Assembly: GCA_052143575.1 (NCBI GenBank)
Contig: JBKQSP010000041.1
Location: 12,181 to 76,180, forward strand
Origin: JAKACA01 sp052143575
GTDB taxonomy: Bacteria > Actinomycetota > Acidimicrobiia > Acidimicrobiales > Bog-793
DNA: 64,000 nt
Direction of reading: 5' to 3'
This document shows positions 40,770 to 50,574 of this stretch, piece after piece. The translations under genes were made by a program, and so were the position numbers. The notes below the pieces were generated by a model. It saw only the letters and a list, made by a program, of their open reading frames with translations, ran no database searches and was not told the origin of the DNA. Within the stretch, counting starts at the first letter, position 1; every line of letters begins with the position of its first letter.

Positions 40770-43637
40770 GTGACGCAGTCGGGCTCCAAGGCCGGGAGAG
40801 CGCCCGACCACGTGCCGTCTGAGGTCGGGCTCGCGCAGGCAGATCGCGCCCTCGAGCTGGCTGGGGCGGATCCGCGCCGCGCACTGGCGCTCGCCGAGGC
40901 CCTCCTCGAGCGCGCCGACATCGGAGGCGAAGGGCGCGCCGTTGCCGAGCGGGCGGCCGCACTCGCTGAGCTCGGGCTCGGACGTGTGGCCGCCTCCCGG
41001 GCGCGCTTCGAGCGCGCGAGGGACCGGGCGCTGGCAGACGGCGTCCTGAGCCGCTTGCCCGAGATCCAGATCGGGTTGGCGATCGTCCTGTTGCAAAGTG
41101 AGGAGCCGGTGGCTGCCATGGCCGAGATCGACGCCGCCCTCGTCCTTGCGCGAGACAGAGCCACCCTCGGTCAGGTCCAGTCGCAGCGAGCCACGATCTT
41201 GATGCGTCTCGGGCGCTATCCCGAAGCCCTCGAGCAGGCCACGATCGCCCTTGCCAGCTGCCGGTCCGCCGGCCTTGCCGGACCGGTGGCGCGCCTGCTC
41301 TCGAATCAGGGCATCGTGCACGCCTACCTAGGGGACTACGAAGAGGCCGAAGTCGAGCTGCAAGAGGCGCTCGCGCTGCTCCGGCGCCAGGGCTCCGATC
41401 TCGGAGTCGCCAACGTCGTGCACAACCTCGGCTTTGTGGCGGCCAGGCGAGGCGACATCCCCGCCGCCTTGGCTCACTTCGACGAGGCGTTCCGCCAGCA
41501 CGTGCGCCTCGGCATCCCGTCGCCGGCGGCGTTGACCGACCGCTGCGAAGTGCTCATGTCGGCACGCCTCCTGCCCGAAGCCCGTGCCGCCGCTGCCGAA
41601 GCGATCGCCGGCCTGCAAGCGGCGGGACAGGCCGCCGATCTCGCCGAGGCGAGGCTCATGCTTGCCGCAGTCGCCTTCGCCGGCGGCGACTTCGCGACGG
41701 CTCGGTCAGCGGCGGAGGAGGCCTCCGAGGCGCTCGCTCGCCAGGGGCGCAACGGCTGGGCGGTCTTGGGCCGATTCGTGGCGGCGCGGGCGACGTGGGC
41801 CACCGAAGCGCCCTTGGCGCCGATCCCCTCTGGGCTCGGTGCGGGGCGCCTGCGTCCTGAAGAGGGCGCCCGTGCAGCGGGGACCGACCGCCGCCGTCTG
41901 GCTGCGATCGTGCCACACGCTGGCGCCCTCGCCCGCGAGCTGAGGGCCGCCGGTTGGCGGCTTCACGCCCTCGAGGCCCTCATCATCGCCGCCCGGGCCG
42001 CCATCGCAGCCGGTGAGCCGGCCCAGGCGGTCTCGCTGCTGGCGGCCGCCGACGTTGCCGCCTCGGCTCGTCACGGCGCCTCATCGGACGAGCGGGTGCG
42101 GGCCTGGTTCGCCGTCGCCCTCGGTCGTCTCGCCGGCGGCGACAGCAGGGCCGCCTTATCGGCGCTGCGGACGGGGCTGCAGGTCGCCGAGGAGCACCGG
42201 GCCGCTTTCGGCGCTACAGAGCTGCGAGCACGGGCGACCCTGGCATCCTCCGATCTTGCCGAGCTCGGTCTCGAGATCGCCGTCGGCGAGGGCTCGCCGG
42301 CGGGCGTGCTCGAATGGTCCGAGCGCTGGCGGGCACGTTCGCTCTGGCCACCGGAGGTCCTCCCCCCGCCTGACCGCCTCCTCGCCGAGGGGCTCTCCCA
42401 GCTCCGGCATACGGTGGCCGCCCTCGAGCTGGTGGTTCAGGCAGGCGAGGGCGCCGGTGCCGAAGCTCAGCACCTCGTGAGGCGTCGCAAACAGCTGGAG
42501 GCGAGCATTCGGCACCGCTCCCTCGGACGTGGGCGGCAGCGTCGGCCCGCAGCCGAGGTGCCGACCGTGCCGGAGGTGCAGGCTCGCTTGGGAGCGTCCG
42601 GGTCAGGCGCCGTCGTCGAGCTCGTTGCCGTCGCCGGACAGCTGCACGCCGTCGTGTGCACGCAGGCCAGCTGTGTCGTGCGCCAGCTCGGATCGACGGC
42701 CGAGTTGGCGCGCTGGCGAGCAGCCGCCCGCTTCGCCCTCACACGCCTCGCCCTCGGCCGCAGCTCGTATGCCAGCCTTGTCGCCGCCGGCGAGCTGCTC
42801 GGGCGTGCCGCCTCGGCTGTGGATCGCCTCTTGTTCGAGCCGATCGTCGGCGACCTCAGCGTGGCCCTCACGGCCGATCGCCCCGAGCTCGTGATCGTGC
42901 CGACCGGGACGCTGCATTCCTTGCCGTGGGCGCTGCTACCGAGTCTGCGGGAACGGCCGCTGTCGGTGGCGCCGTCGCTCGCCTTGTTCATGAAGCACTC
43001 CTCGGGTGCTCGTCCTGGTGGCGCCACCGTGCTCGTCGCCGCCCCCGGCGTGCCGTCGGCCGACGTCGAGGTGGCGGCACTTAAGCCTCTCTACCGGGAG
43101 GCCGTCACGCTGGCGGGACGAGCGGCCACCGCCGAGGCGGTGGCGACCGCCCTGCAGGGGGCGGCGCGGGCGCACGTCGTCGCCCACGGCCGCTTTCGGG
43201 CGGACAACGCCCTCTTCTCCGCCCTCGATCTCGCCGACGGGCCCCTCACCGTCTACGACCTCGAGCAGATCGGCGAGGGGCCTGAGCTGCTCGTCCTGTC
43301 CTCCTGTGACGCCGGCCGCTCGGACGTGCAGCCGGGAGACGAGTTGATGGGGGCAGCGGCTGCCATGCTGTCGCTTGGTTCGCGAGCGATCGTGGCGAGC
43401 GTCGTTCCGGTGCCCGATGCCGGTGCCCCGTCCGTCATGGCCGAATTCCATGCCCAGCTCGGCGCCGGTTTACCGCCGTCCAGCGCCCTGGCGGTGACGC
43501 AGGCCGCTCATGGAATCAGAGGTCTTGCCCCCGAAGAACTGGCCGATCGCTCGCTGCCGGTGCTGCAGGCGCTGGCGGCCGCCGGCTTCGTCTGCCTCGG
43601 CGCCGGAGGTCGACCGGCGACTCCTCCCTGCCGCTAG
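40770..43637 (+). CDS. TPR-CHAT protease
   Basis: This encodes 955 residues from GTG 40770. Residues of about 20-300 hold TPR repeats (EALEQATIALASCRSAGLAG, LGDYEEAEVELQEALALLRR, GDIPAALAHFDEAFRQHV); a helical region follows; the C-terminal 330 residues are the caspase-like CHAT domain with His806 in HVVAHGRFRADNALFS and Cys846 in VLSSCDAGRSDVQPGDELMG. Both catalytic residues are present, so a cysteine protease is likely. TPR-CHAT proteases elsewhere cut partner proteins when a signal is sensed by the TPRs (for example Csx29 in type III-E CRISPR); no CRISPR or nuclease gene is present here. Its gene follows the beta-rich partner by 28 bases. Confidence 0.92.
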   Translation: MTQSGSKAGRAPDHVPSEVGLAQADRALELAGADPRRALALAEALLERADIGGEGRAVAERAAALAELGLGRVAASRARFERARDRALADGVLSRLPEIQIGLAIVLLQSEEPVAAMAEIDAALVLARDRATLGQVQSQRATILMRLGRYPEALEQATIALASCRSAGLAGPVARLLSNQGIVHAYLGDYEEAEVELQEALALLRRQGSDLGVANVVHNLGFVAARRGDIPAALAHFDEAFRQHVRLGIPSPAALTDRCEVLMSARLLPEARAAAAEAIAGLQAAGQAADLAEARLMLAAVAFAGGDFATARSAAEEASEALARQGRNGWAVLGRFVAARATWATEAPLAPIPSGLGAGRLRPEEGARAAGTDRRRLAAIVPHAGALARELRAAGWRLHALEALIIAARAAIAAGEPAQAVSLLAAADVAASARHGASSDERVRAWFAVALGRLAGGDSRAALSALRTGLQVAEEHRAAFGATELRARATLASSDLAELGLEIAVGEGSPAGVLEWSERWRARSLWPPEVLPPPDRLLAEGLSQLRHTVAALELVVQAGEGAGAEAQHLVRRRKQLEASIRHRSLGRGRQRRPAAEVPTVPEVQARLGASGSGAVVELVAVAGQLHAVVCTQASCVVRQLGSTAELARWRAAARFALTRLALGRSSYASLVAAGELLGRAASAVDRLLFEPIVGDLSVALTADRPELVIVPTGTLHSLPWALLPSLRERPLSVAPSLALFMKHSSGARPGGATVLVAAPGVPSADVEVAALKPLYREAVTLAGRAATAEAVATALQGAARAHVVAHGRFRADNALFSALDLADGPLTVYDLEQIGEGPELLVLSSCDAGRSDVQPGDELMGAAAAMLSLGSRAIVASVVPVPDAGAPSVMAEFHAQLGAGLPPSSALAVTQAAHGIRGLAPEELADRSLPVLQALAAAGFVCLGAGGRPATPPCR

Positions 43638-43695
43638 GGGGAGATCCCGGCGGGGCGCGCATGCGCGGCGTCCGGGTAGCTGCGAAGATGACGAA

Positions 43696-44661
<966 letters not shown>

Positions 44662-44688
44662 TCGAGATGGGCCGGAGAGGGTGTCCTC

Positions 44689-46038
44689 GTGCTGACACGA
44701 CGCGGTAAGGAGGCGCTGGCGGCGTTCTTCGTCCTCCTCGTGGCGGGCAGGATCCTCGGGGTGACCGAGCTGTTCGGCATGTCGGTCGCCGTGTTGGCGC
44801 TCGTCCTCGTGAGCGTCGTGCGGCTGCGCGCCTCGCACGTGCGTGCCGCCGTCTCGGCGCGCTTGTCCCCCGAGGTCATCGAGGCGACCCAGCCAACGGT
44901 GCTCGAGCTCTTCGTCGAGAACACCGGGGCGGTTCCCACGCCGCCGAGCCGGCTGCAGCTCGTGCCGAGCGGAGGGGGCCGCCACCGCATCCTCGTCCCC
45001 CGCCTGGCCCCGGGGGAGCGTGCCACGGTGACGATCGGCCTCGACAGCTCGCGCCGTGGACGGCACGCCATCAGCGGTTACGACGCCGTGCTCACCGACG
45101 CCCTCGGTCTCGCCAGCAAGCGCGTGGTCACCACGGGGGGCATCTCCTATCTCGTGCGCCCGCGAACGGAGGAGCTGCCACACACCCTTCCCCTCAGTGC
45201 CGGCCTCGGCGATCAGGAGAGCACGCACTCGGCGGCAGAGCGCATCCTGACGGGTGCTTCCATGCTGCGCGGCTACGTGCCGGGCGATGACCTGCGACGC
45301 ATCCACTGGCCGACGACCGCTCGTGTCGGCGAGCTCATGGTCCGCGAGGGCGGTGACCCTGACTCCGCCAACCGTTCCGGCACGACGATCGTCCTCGGGA
45401 CGAGCCGCGGCGGCGGCGACGCTTTCGAACGTGCCGTCGAGGTCGCCGCCAGTCTCGCCACGGTGGCACTGCGGGAGGGGATGCTGCGGGTCGTCACGAC
45501 CAGCGGGTACGACAGCGGGCTCTCCTATGGCCCTGCCCACCTCGACGGCATCAGCGTGTACCTCGCTACGGTGCAGCCGCAGGACGCCCCCCTGCGGAGC
45601 CGGCATCGCCGGCAGGGCGCGGCAGTCGCCTCGCCAGAACGGAACGGGTCAGCGGCTGCGAACGGGGACGGCGAGCTTGCCGATCCGGCGACGGCCCTCG
45701 TGGGCCAGCTCTTCGGACGCGCCTTCGGCCGCGACGAGTGGAATGTCCTCATCACCGTCGAGGCGGCCACGCGGCTGGAGGACGCCGAGCTCAACCCCGA
45801 CGTGCTCGCCCGCATGCCCTCCCAGGTCGGGACCGTGGCCCTCGTCCTTGTCGGCGGGGATGCCCCTCGTTTCGAACGGCTCGCACGCAACGAGATCGCC
45901 GTCTTCCTGCCGGTGGGCAGAGCCATGCACGACATCTGGAACACCGCCATGGATCTGCCGATCGGGGAGGCTCGCGCCGTCGACGCAGGCGAGCGGGAGC
46001 TCGAGCACGCCCACCCGGCTCGTCTGGATGCGACGTGA
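44689..46038 (+). CDS. DUF58 protein
   Basis: This encodes 449 residues from GTG 44689 (CGGAGAGG upstream). Two membrane segments near the N-terminus (LAAFFVLLVAGRILGVTELF and MSVAVLALVLVSVV), then a beta domain. The diagnostic DUF58 core is LRGYVPGDDLRRIHWPTTAR then VGELMVRE, followed by a von Willebrand A-like fold (GTTIVLGTSRGGGDAFERAV). It is the usual partner of MoxR. Its stop overlaps the start of the transglutaminase gene as GTGA. Confidence 0.93.
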   Translation: MLTRRGKEALAAFFVLLVAGRILGVTELFGMSVAVLALVLVSVVRLRASHVRAAVSARLSPEVIEATQPTVLELFVENTGAVPTPPSRLQLVPSGGGRHRILVPRLAPGERATVTIGLDSSRRGRHAISGYDAVLTDALGLASKRVVTTGGISYLVRPRTEELPHTLPLSAGLGDQESTHSAAERILTGASMLRGYVPGDDLRRIHWPTTARVGELMVREGGDPDSANRSGTTIVLGTSRGGGDAFERAVEVAASLATVALREGMLRVVTTSGYDSGLSYGPAHLDGISVYLATVQPQDAPLRSRHRRQGAAVASPERNGSAAANGDGELADPATALVGQLFGRAFGRDEWNVLITVEAATRLEDAELNPDVLARMPSQVGTVALVLVGGDAPRFERLARNEIAVFLPVGRAMHDIWNTAMDLPIGEARAVDAGERELEHAHPARLDAT

Positions 46039-48392
46039 TCACTCCATGGACGGCGCTCGTCCTTCTCGACGTCGTCGCCGTGGCGACCTTCGCCCGCTGT
46101 TTCTCAGGCCCGGGCGAGCTCGCCATCATCGTCCCGGTCTGCCTCGGTGCTCATCTCATCGCCCACCTCGGCCGTCGTCTTCGCCGAGGCGGCAACACTG
46201 CCGGCGGCATCGCGCTCTGGGCGCTGACGGCCGCCCTCGTCGCCTACGTGCCCGTCGCCCTGCTCGACGGCGCCAGCTTCCGGCTCGGGCTGCTGCCGCT
46301 CACCGGCACCCAACACGTGCTCGGGCATCAGCTGGGGGCGGCATGGCTCATCTTCTCCGACCGGGTGGCCCCGGTCGCCGAGGCTCGCGGACTCGTGCTG
46401 GCGGCCGCCTGGGCAGGAGGTGTCCTCGCCATGGCGGCCGAGGCGCTCGACGCCGACACGACGCTGCCGGCCATCGTCGCCCTCGTGCCTGCCTTCGACA
46501 TCGTCGTGTTCACGGGCACGCTCGGAACCTCGACGGGAAGGGCGCCCGAGCTGGCCGCTCTGGCAGCCCTCGCCGTCTGGTACCTCTCCGGCACGAACCG
46601 GCATCCCGCCACCGAGCAGGTCGTGACGGCGCGCCTCGAGGGTTCGACACCGCAACCCTCGCCTGACGTGCGACGGGTGCCCGGCCTCCTCGGCGGGCGG
46701 CGGGCGCCGTCGGCTGTCGCCGGGCTCGCGCTTGTCGCCGGCGTGGCGGCCGGCGTGATCGGTCCCCTCGTTCCCGGTGCCACGAGCGCCGCCCTCTTGG
46801 CGTGGCACGACTCTGGCAAGGGGTCGAATCTCAACAAGAGCGGTCAGCGCAGCCATGGCGTCGGGCCCGTCTCGATCAGCAGCTTCGTCGACGTCGGCGA
46901 GGAAGAGATCGCCAACACGAACCTTCCGCTCTTCCGCGTCTACGGGACAAGGCCGACCCGGGAGATCCTCTTCATCGACGACGACTTCACCGGGACGCAG
47001 TGGCAGCAGCAACCGATGGGGGAACGGACCCCGGTGATCCCGTTCACGACATCGCTGCAGCAGCTGGAACATCATCCGGTCCCGCCCGTCGACGGCAAGC
47101 AATTCGAGACCGTGACCCAGGTCATCTCGAACATCGATCTTGACGGGCCGGAGATTCCCACCCCGGCCATCCCGATTGCCATGGACAGCGACACCTCAGC
47201 GACCCTGGAAGGGTCGGACGGGCCGGTCCTCGTCGCACCGGATGCCTTCGGCAACAACTACACCTACGGCGTGAAAGCGCTCTTGGCGCCAGATCCAGAC
47301 GTCGCGCAGCAGGACTACAACCTGGCCGACCCGCCGGCGCCGGCGGTCGACTTCGCCGTGCCGCAGCCGCTTCCGGCGCGCATCCGCATCCTTGCCCAGG
47401 AGCTCGTGACGGATTCCATGACCGAGGAGCAGAAGGCCTTCGCCATCGAGGACTTCCTCCTCACCCACTTTCGCTACGAGCTCCCCAAGACCGTCCCGGC
47501 GGCGCCGACAGCCAGCTACGCCGCACTGCAGGACTTCTTGTTCGCGACGAGGACCGGCTACTGCCAGCAGTTCTCTAGCGCCTTCGCCGTGCTCGCCCGC
47601 ATCGACGGCTTGGCGACGCGGGTGGTCGTGGGCTTCCTGCCGACGCGGCTGACGGACAACAGCTGGGTCGTCACCGGCCTGCAAACCCACGCCTGGCCGC
47701 AGGTGTACTTCCCCGGCACGGGCTGGGTGGACTTCGAGCCGACGCCGGGTGCGAGCGCCCCCACCTACCCCGTAGGCATCACGACGACGACGGTGCGAGG
47801 CGCCACGACGACGACGACGACCGTGCTGCGCACCGGTGGATCCCTCCCTGCTCACAACTTGCAACCTCCGAAGGGCGGTGTCACGGGCAGCAGCTTCACC
47901 TTCCCGACGGTGCCCCCGGTTCGCGGCCAGTCGGGCGGCGGGTCCGGTCAAGGTGGGTCCTCGGACGTCGTCACCGTCCTTCTCGCCCTCCTCGCCGGCG
48001 CTGTCCTTTGGAGCATTGCCATCCCGTCATGGCGGGTCCTGCAAGCGCGGCGCGTCCGCGACCCGGTGCGCGGGATCCTGCTCGCCTGGCGTCAAGCCAT
48101 CGGCGTCCTCGCCGCCACCGGGCTGCACCGCCGGCGAGCTGAGACCTTCCTCGAATTCGCCCGCAGGGTGCGGCGCGCCGGGGCGCTCACGAGCGAGGCG
48201 GACGAGGCGCTGACCCGCTTGGCCGACTCCGCCAACCGGGCGCTCTTCGCCCGCCTCCCTCCGACACGGGAGGAATCGCGACGCGCCGCCTCTGACCTGC
48301 TCGTCGTGCGCCGAGCGGCCCGTCGCTCCATGGGCTGGTGGTCGAAGCTCCTCTTGCAGCTCGATCCGCGGGATCTCCTGACGGGCTCCTAA
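46035..48392 (+). CDS. Membrane transglutaminase-like protein (TgpA type)
   Basis: This encodes 785 residues from GTG 46035. About six membrane helices (1-260), then an extracytoplasmic domain with the transglutaminase-like triad Cys510 in TGYCQQFSSAFAVLAR, His552 in THAWPQVYF and Asp566 in GWVDFEPTPG. A threonine-rich linker and a further helix (TVLLALLAGAVLWSIAIPSW) precede a cytoplasmic DUF4129 domain (RRAETFLEFARRVRRAG). This is the standard TgpA layout next to MoxR-DUF58. Activity outside the membrane is likely; its substrate is unknown. Confidence 0.93.
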   Translation: MITPWTALVLLDVVAVATFARCFSGPGELAIIVPVCLGAHLIAHLGRRLRRGGNTAGGIALWALTAALVAYVPVALLDGASFRLGLLPLTGTQHVLGHQLGAAWLIFSDRVAPVAEARGLVLAAAWAGGVLAMAAEALDADTTLPAIVALVPAFDIVVFTGTLGTSTGRAPELAALAALAVWYLSGTNRHPATEQVVTARLEGSTPQPSPDVRRVPGLLGGRRAPSAVAGLALVAGVAAGVIGPLVPGATSAALLAWHDSGKGSNLNKSGQRSHGVGPVSISSFVDVGEEEIANTNLPLFRVYGTRPTREILFIDDDFTGTQWQQQPMGERTPVIPFTTSLQQLEHHPVPPVDGKQFETVTQVISNIDLDGPEIPTPAIPIAMDSDTSATLEGSDGPVLVAPDAFGNNYTYGVKALLAPDPDVAQQDYNLADPPAPAVDFAVPQPLPARIRILAQELVTDSMTEEQKAFAIEDFLLTHFRYELPKTVPAAPTASYAALQDFLFATRTGYCQQFSSAFAVLARIDGLATRVVVGFLPTRLTDNSWVVTGLQTHAWPQVYFPGTGWVDFEPTPGASAPTYPVGITTTTVRGATTTTTTVLRTGGSLPAHNLQPPKGGVTGSSFTFPTVPPVRGQSGGGSGQGGSSDVVTVLLALLAGAVLWSIAIPSWRVLQARRVRDPVRGILLAWRQAIGVLAATGLHRRRAETFLEFARRVRRAGALTSEADEALTRLADSANRALFARLPPTREESRRAASDLLVVRRAARRSMGWWSKLLLQLDPRDLLTGS

Positions 48393-48426
48393 GGTGGGCG
48401 CGTCCGCCGGGGCGGGGGTGAGCAAC

Positions 48427-48432
48427 TAGGGT
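48427..48432 (+). promoter_or_regulatory. -10 element for the sigma-factor gene
   Basis: TAGGGT ends seven bases before the GTG start at 48440, consistent with leaderless transcription. No -35 of the SigR type (GGGAAT) is visible at the right distance, so there is no sign of autoregulation here. Confidence 0.35.
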
Positions 48433-48439
48433 TCGAAGC

Positions 48440-49009
48440 GTGGCCGATCAGGCGACTTTTGCCGAAGACACCGAGCAGTTCATGGGCTCGCTCTACTCGG
48501 CCGCGCTCCGCATGACGCGGAACCCTTCCGACGCCGAGGATCTCGTGCAGGAGACGTACCTGAAGGCCTATCGGAGCTACGACTCCTTCAGGGCCGGCAC
48601 GAACCTGAAAGCGTGGTTGTACCGCATCCTCACCAACACGTTCATCAACGCCTACCGCGCCCGCCGCCGTCACCCGGAGGAGACCGAGCTCGAGGAAGTG
48701 GAGGACTTCTACCTCTTCCACCGGCTCGGCGGCCTCGAGGCGGCCGCCGCCGGGCGGAGCGCCGAGGACGAAGTGCTCGAGAGCATGACCGACGAGGAGG
48801 TCAAGCAGGCAATCGAGTCGCTTCCGGAGGCCTTTCGCATGGCCGTCCTGCTGGCGGACGTCGAGGGTTTCTCGTACAAGGAGATCGCCGGGATCATGGA
48901 TGTGCCGATCGGCACCGTCATGAGCCGGCTGCATCGGGGAAGAAGAGCGCTGCAGAAGGCGTTGCACGAATACGGGATGGCCCGAGGACTCGTGGCCGCC
49001 GAGTCGTGA
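48440..49009 (+). CDS. sigR: SigR/SigH-type ECF RNA polymerase sigma factor
   Basis: This encodes 189 residues from GTG 48440. Sigma region 2: YSAALRMTRNPSDAEDLVQE then TYLKAYRSYDSFRAGTNLKA and WLYRILTNTFINAYR. Region 4: SLPEAFRMAVLLADVEGFSY then KEIAGIMDVPIGTVMSRLHR and GRRALQKAL. LADVEGFSYKEIA and PIGTVMSRLHRGR are the phrases of actinobacterial SigR/SigH, the thiol-oxidative-stress sigma factors. The anti-sigma factor is encoded 62 bases downstream. Symbol assigned by resemblance. Confidence 0.93.
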   Translation: MADQATFAEDTEQFMGSLYSAALRMTRNPSDAEDLVQETYLKAYRSYDSFRAGTNLKAWLYRILTNTFINAYRARRRHPEETELEEVEDFYLFHRLGGLEAAAAGRSAEDEVLESMTDEEVKQAIESLPEAFRMAVLLADVEGFSYKEIAGIMDVPIGTVMSRLHRGRRALQKALHEYGMARGLVAAES

Positions 49010-49070
49010 GGACACAGTAGGATCGTGACAGCGAGCCGGACAGTTGTAGCGACGGCGAGAGGCAAGATCG

Positions 49071-49394
49071 ATGGGTGACCACGAGCAGGCAGAGTTTGAC
49101 TGCCGGGAAGCGTTGCACCGCATCTACCACTTTCTCGACGGTGAGCTGACGCCCGTGCGCCGGCACGAGATCGAGGCGCATCTCGACGGTTGCTCGCCGT
49201 GCCTGCAGATGTTCGGCTTCGAGGCCGAGCTGCGTCGCGTCGTGCACGACAAGTGCCGCGACGCCGTCCCGGACAGCCTGCGCCAGCGCATCGCCGACAC
49301 GATCAACCATGAGCACGCCGCCGCGACGGCCAGTGAGGGCGCCGGCCATGGCCGTGCGGGCGGAGCCATGGTCGAGGAGCACGAAGGCGTCTGA
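49071..49394 (+). CDS. rsrA: RsrA-type zinc anti-sigma factor
   Basis: This encodes 107 residues. Cys11 (FDCREALHRIYHFLDGEL), His37 with Cys41 and Cys44 (HEIEAHLDGCSPCLQMF), and Cys62 (RRVVHDKCRD) lie at the same residue numbers as the zinc and redox residues I recall for Streptomyces coelicolor RsrA. Under disulphide stress such proteins lose zinc and release SigR. A short histidine/glutamate tail follows. It is encoded 61 bases after the sigma factor; co-transcription is likely. Confidence 0.95.
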   Translation: MGDHEQAEFDCREALHRIYHFLDGELTPVRRHEIEAHLDGCSPCLQMFGFEAELRRVVHDKCRDAVPDSLRQRIADTINHEHAAATASEGAGHGRAGGAMVEEHEGV

Positions 49395-49460
49395 GCCGCG
49401 GGGCTCCTGCGAACGACAGGTGCTCATAAGGGCGGTGCTCGTCCCACTCGTCGGCACGCC

Positions 49461-49466
49461 TACGAT
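49461..49466 (+). promoter_or_regulatory. -10 element TACGAT of the DUF2342 gene
   Basis: TACGAT followed by six bases and the GTG start at 49473 marks a leaderless transcript. It would be the head promoter of the long plus-strand run that follows. Confidence 0.45.
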
Positions 49467-49472
49467 GCTCTC

Positions 49473-50570
49473 GTGAGCGGCGCCCCCGAACTCGTCGACT
49501 GGGCGCTGGCCGAGCGTGTCGCCCGTCGTGTCGCCGCACGTGGGGTGCCGCAGGTGGATCCTCGCTCGCGCCAGCGGCTCATCGACGACTTCGCCGAGCT
49601 GACGCCGATCGCGGAGGAGCTGGTGGAGGCTTCGACGGGGCTTCGCTCCATCGCCGGCCCGGCACGCGCCGAGGTCACCGATCGGGGCGGCTGGGCGAAG
49701 GCCAACATCGGGTCGTTCCGGCGCCTCCTCCGGCCGATCCTGCAGCGGGCCGCCTCCGAGGGCGGCATCGGACGCAATCTCCCGGCGCCAATGGCCTCGG
49801 CTGCCCGCCTCGCCGCCGGAACCGAGCTCGGAGCCGTGCTCGGCTGGATGTCGACCCGGGTGCTCGGCCAGTACGACCTCTTCCGCGCTGAGGAGGGGGA
49901 AGCACCGAGCGACGCCGTCTACTACGTGGGCCCGAATGTCATTGCCCTGGAACGCCGTCACGGTTTCCCCCCGCGGGAGTTCCGCCTCTGGATCGCCGTG
50001 CACGAATTGACGCACCGGGCGCAGTTCACGGGCGTCCCCTGGATGCGCCACTACTTCCTCGGCCTCGTCGACGAGGGCGTCACACTGGCAGCCCCGGACT
50101 CAAAGCAGGTGTTGGCGGCGATTACCCGCATGGCGGGCGACGTGCGGGCGCGGCGCAATCCGCTCGGGGACGCCGGCCTCCTCGGAGCGCTCGCCCCGCC
50201 GGAGCAACTGGCGACCATCCGCCGCATCCAAGCCCTCATGAGCCTTCTCGAAGGCCACGGAGACATCACGATGAATCGCGCCGCCGCCGAACGCATCCCC
50301 GGGGCACAGCGTTTCGCCAGGACTCTGCAGACTCGGCGCGAGTCGGCCGGCGGTCTCACGCGCCTCATGCAGCAACTGCTCGGCATCGACGCCAAGATGA
50401 AGCAGTACAAAGAAGGAGAGGAGTTCGTGGAGGCGGTCGAGCGAGCCGGCGGCCCGGAGCTCTTCGCACGCGTCTGGGAGGGCCCTGACTCGCTACCGAG
50501 CCTCGAGGAGGTACGCGACCCCGCCCGCTGGGTGAGCCGGCTCGGAGGCCGGCGTCTCGAGCTCGCCTGA
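49473..50570 (+). CDS. DUF2342 zinc-dependent metalloprotease-like protein
   Basis: This encodes 365 residues from GTG 49473. HExxH is at 177-181 (AVHELTHRAQFTGVPWMRHY), followed by LVDEGVTLAAPD and SLLEGHGDITMN, where E/H/D metal ligands recur in the family. This is the actinobacterial DUF2342 family (sometimes labelled F420-biosynthesis-associated). It regularly stands just before tilS, here 4 bases away. No signal peptide; cytoplasmic. Substrate is unknown. Confidence 0.92.
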   Translation: MSGAPELVDWALAERVARRVAARGVPQVDPRSRQRLIDDFAELTPIAEELVEASTGLRSIAGPARAEVTDRGGWAKANIGSFRRLLRPILQRAASEGGIGRNLPAPMASAARLAAGTELGAVLGWMSTRVLGQYDLFRAEEGEAPSDAVYYVGPNVIALERRHGFPPREFRLWIAVHELTHRAQFTGVPWMRHYFLGLVDEGVTLAAPDSKQVLAAITRMAGDVRARRNPLGDAGLLGALAPPEQLATIRRIQALMSLLEGHGDITMNRAAAERIPGAQRFARTLQTRRESAGGLTRLMQQLLGIDAKMKQYKEGEEFVEAVERAGGPELFARVWEGPDSLPSLEEVRDPARWVSRLGGRRLELA

Positions 50571-50574
50571 GGCA

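Noticed and set aside
40770..43637. TPR-CHAT as part of a type III-E CRISPR system
   Set aside because: No gRAMP/Cas7-11, Csx30, Cas1 or repeat array is present; only the domain type is shared.
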